DNA from: Gracilaria domingensis
Lineage: Eukaryota; Rhodophyta; Florideophyceae; Gracilariales; Gracilariaceae
DNA: 64,000 nt
Assembly: GCA_022539475.1 (NCBI GenBank)
Contig: VCMS01000113.1
Location: 5,652-69,651 of the forward strand
Direction of reading: 5' to 3'
Shown: positions 61,969-64,000 of the stretch, in pieces
Position numbering within the stretch: position 1 is the first letter of the stretch
How the letters are laid out: each line of letters begins with the position of its first letter
Notes under the pieces: model-generated
Database searches by the model: none
What the model was told of the DNA's origin: nothing
The model's input: only the letters and a program-made list of their open reading frames with translations
Program-made: the position numbers and the translations under genes

Positions 61969-63962
61969 TCATGATTCAGATGAAGGACCAACTGAGCACG
62001 TTGATCTTGTACAGCCTTTAACATTAAGGGCTCCATCCTCTACATGTTCACCTTGTGGTGCCTTTTCTTGTGATCCTGTGTTACTTCCGAAATCGTTCAT
62101 GTCCATTTCCTTGAACTCCATATCCCCTTCCTCGCATTCACCAACGAAGCAATCGCTAATAGACCCCAATCTTCGGCTCACACTGTCAATAAAAAATTGT
62201 TCTTTCACAGTGAGGTAAAGTCTTCCGTTCGACGGCATTCGATATCCAAATGTAGCCTCTCTCATGTCATTACCAAGAACCTTAGTCCAATCTTCCGTTG
62301 TCGTTCCAAAATTATGAAACTGGCTGGAATTGGTCCTCAAGACACGTTGCCTAACATCCCCCAGAACATTCTTTAAACACAGAGGTAGCAGTTCGGCAAA
62401 CTTCTTTGTAAACAGTTTCTGTCTCTGGCCCCCCTTGACACATCCGTACTTAGAAAGCTCACAACCGTCAACACCCAAGCGTCCAAACGTGCGAGCAACA
62501 GTATTGTGCCATCTAAAAAGGTGCCCGTATCCTTGTCTTCCACATCATACCCAATAAACTCCTTCAGCACTTGTACCCCGACACGGTTTCGGAAGAACAA
62601 GTCTTGATCTTCCGTCGGCATATCCTCGACATTGTCCGCATTGGACTACTTTAGACGAACAAATGGGGCTTTTCTCCACCATGAAGTGTTCGGTACACCA
62701 TTTTCGTCAAGACGCAGTATGTTCTCCCGCGCTTCCTTCAACTGCATTGTGAGTTCGTCAGCATTCTCTTCTACCAGCTTTGTTCTTCTCCAAATCAGAT
62801 CGTACCTCAGGAGCAGAAATAGTTTATCCCTCGTATTTCTCTTACGAACGCCCACGACGTCACTCATGGTCTGCCGCATTCTCTGCCTAAGGCACATATC
62901 TGCACAAAGTTCCAGTATACACCTGTCGGTAAGAGATGCTTTTCTAATACCTTCCCAGCTCAACTCCTTCAACTCGCTTTCAACCGTTTTCTTCAGCAAA
63001 CCATCTGGCCCCCGCTCTACCGACGGTGTGAACATGCCAAAACTGCCCAAGAGCTCCACGGGGTTTTTAGGAACCATGTATGAACCACCTTCCTCCCGCT
63101 CAATAAGCCCTTCCCCACTCTCAGTTGCGTCTTCCACCTTCTCGGCACGGTTACCCCAATTTCGGGTGAGCGACTCACCTTTGAGCCATAGCTCACTTGT
63201 TTCTCTCCTTGCCCACGTCAGCATGTTGTGATACACTGCTCGAGCAACCCCTCGAAACTCGTCGCACACCTCAATTTTATGCTTCTTTCGACCTGTCTGC
63301 CCAGGTTCACCAGCACGTGTACTCCTATCTCCCTCCTGTTTCAGTGCCCCTCTTAGCCCTTCAATGACTAGATCCTTCTCTTCAAGCCTCTTTTTCAAAG
63401 CCGTACTCTGCTCTTGGGCGACCTTCACTAGAATTCCCCGAACCATCAAGTCCTCTTGTAGCGTCTTAACCTTTTATTTCAAGCAATTCAGTTCATTTAA
63501 AAGATCACGTCTGTTCATAGAGGTTGATTTCACACCAGTGTGGATATCTTCCGGTATTTCCCTAGCCTCTTCGGCGACAGGCTCCGGTAATGCCGCAGGA
63601 TTCGGTGTTATTTCGTTATCGGAACTATCCTCATGTGCCATAGACTTAGACACGAGAGGCTGCAGGCGTTCTGTGTCCACCCTTGGCACGGCTCCGAGCT
63701 CCAACTCCCGTGTCTGTCCTCCTCCATGGCATGGTATATCAGATGAATTGGGCCTCGTACGAGCTGCAACGGCCCCCGTTCTGGAAAGAGGGGAAGGTCG
63801 AGGAGTAACTCGTCTTTCAGTTATCTCTCGATTTCTTATTGTCTTTCTCCCTTGTCCGGACCCATTGCGAGGCATGATACGATTCATAGCGGCCCCAGTT
63901 CTAGAAGACAGGGATGGACGTGACGATCTTAATATACTAGGGCTCTCACGACTTCTCGTCAT
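61969..63962 (-). pseudogene. second gene of the DNA transposon, coiled-coil protein
   Basis: About 660 codons from the ATG at 63962; upstream sequence is cut by the window. Two roughly 40-residue tandem units at the N-terminus each contain GSGQ...SRTGA (first unit partly before the ATG). Acidic linker. A heptad coiled coil (LLNELNCLK, then KTLQEDLMVRGILVKVAQEQ, LKKRLEEKDLVIEGLRGALK) follows, then a helical domain (CDEFRGVARAVYHNMLTWAR; LELCADMCLRQRMRQTMSDV), and a C-terminal region (CVKGGQRQKLFTKKFAELLP; REATFGYRMPSNGRLYL). In-frame stops at 63474-63476 and 62646-62648 and a frameshift near 62500 break it. It may be the accessory DNA-binding partner of the transposase, by analogy with TnpA/TnpD pairs (inference). 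Confidence 0.55.
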
Positions 63963-64000
63963 TGTCCCTTGTTGTCCAGATCCACTGGGCGGCGTAACCC

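Larger units (their letters stand above)
58743..64000. mobile_element. decayed Plavaka/CACTA-like DNA transposon, right end outside window
   Basis: A transposase gene on plus (58743-61894) and a second gene on minus (61969-63962 or beyond) meet tail to tail with 74 bases between. Both are broken by a few changes, and no other genes intervene. Two-gene layout and motifs fit large CACTA-superfamily transposons. No terminal inverted repeat could be confirmed; the foldback at 58344 may lie near the left end. Confidence 0.6.

Overview
The window looks like nuclear DNA of a photosynthetic eukaryote, probably a small alga. A red alga is my best guess, but it is an inference. The case rests on intron-free housekeeping genes, a cyclophilin with a transit-peptide-like N-terminus followed by a twin-arginine thylakoid signal, a secretory-pathway L-type lectin, a proteasome adaptor of the ECM29 family, and a dense load of copia, gypsy and DIRS retroelements. 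It is not bacterial: genes carry TATA boxes and Kozak starts, and proteins have ER and plastid targeting signals.

Layout. 1-20 kb is a nest of retroelements: a copia element (1-5.7 kb, + strand), a chromodomain Ty3/gypsy element on the minus strand (5.7-14.6 kb) that seems to have landed in the copia 3' LTR, a second, 5'-truncated copia (14.6-18.6 kb), and an inverted LTR of the first copia family (19.2-20.0 kb). 20.8-22.0 kb is an aspartate aminotransferase pseudogene, followed by a small membrane-protein gene (22.1-22.6 kb). 23.9-28.3 kb is a DIRS-like tyrosine-recombinase retroelement. 28.7-34.7 kb is a young-looking copia element on the minus strand with near-identical 249-bp LTRs and a 5-bp target duplication.

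35.6-45.4 kb is a host gene island: a GATA zinc-finger gene and ECM29 diverge from a palindromic TATA element, and a lectin gene and a plastid cyclophilin gene follow on the minus strand. GC content is extreme at the 5' ends of these genes and relaxes toward their 3' ends.

45.4-55.3 kb is AT-richer. It holds two small secreted cysteine-rich proteins (47.4 and 48.7 kb) and a divergent pair of paralogous three-span membrane proteins (49.9-51.5 and 52.3-53.7 kb) that I cannot place in a known family; this pair is the best candidate for something undescribed. A decayed DDE transposase follows (54.1-55.3 kb). 55.3-58.7 kb has a proline-rich unknown frame, strong hairpins and a duplicated 150-bp block. 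58.7-64.0 kb is a decayed Plavaka/CACTA-like DNA transposon with a transposase (+) and a convergent coiled-coil second gene (-).

The host genes serve protein quality control and secretion (proteasome scaffold, ER lectin, plastid prolyl isomerase) and transcription, but nothing shows they act in one pathway. Family calls are made by eye from motifs. Virus-like elements are described as fossils, without their individual breaks.
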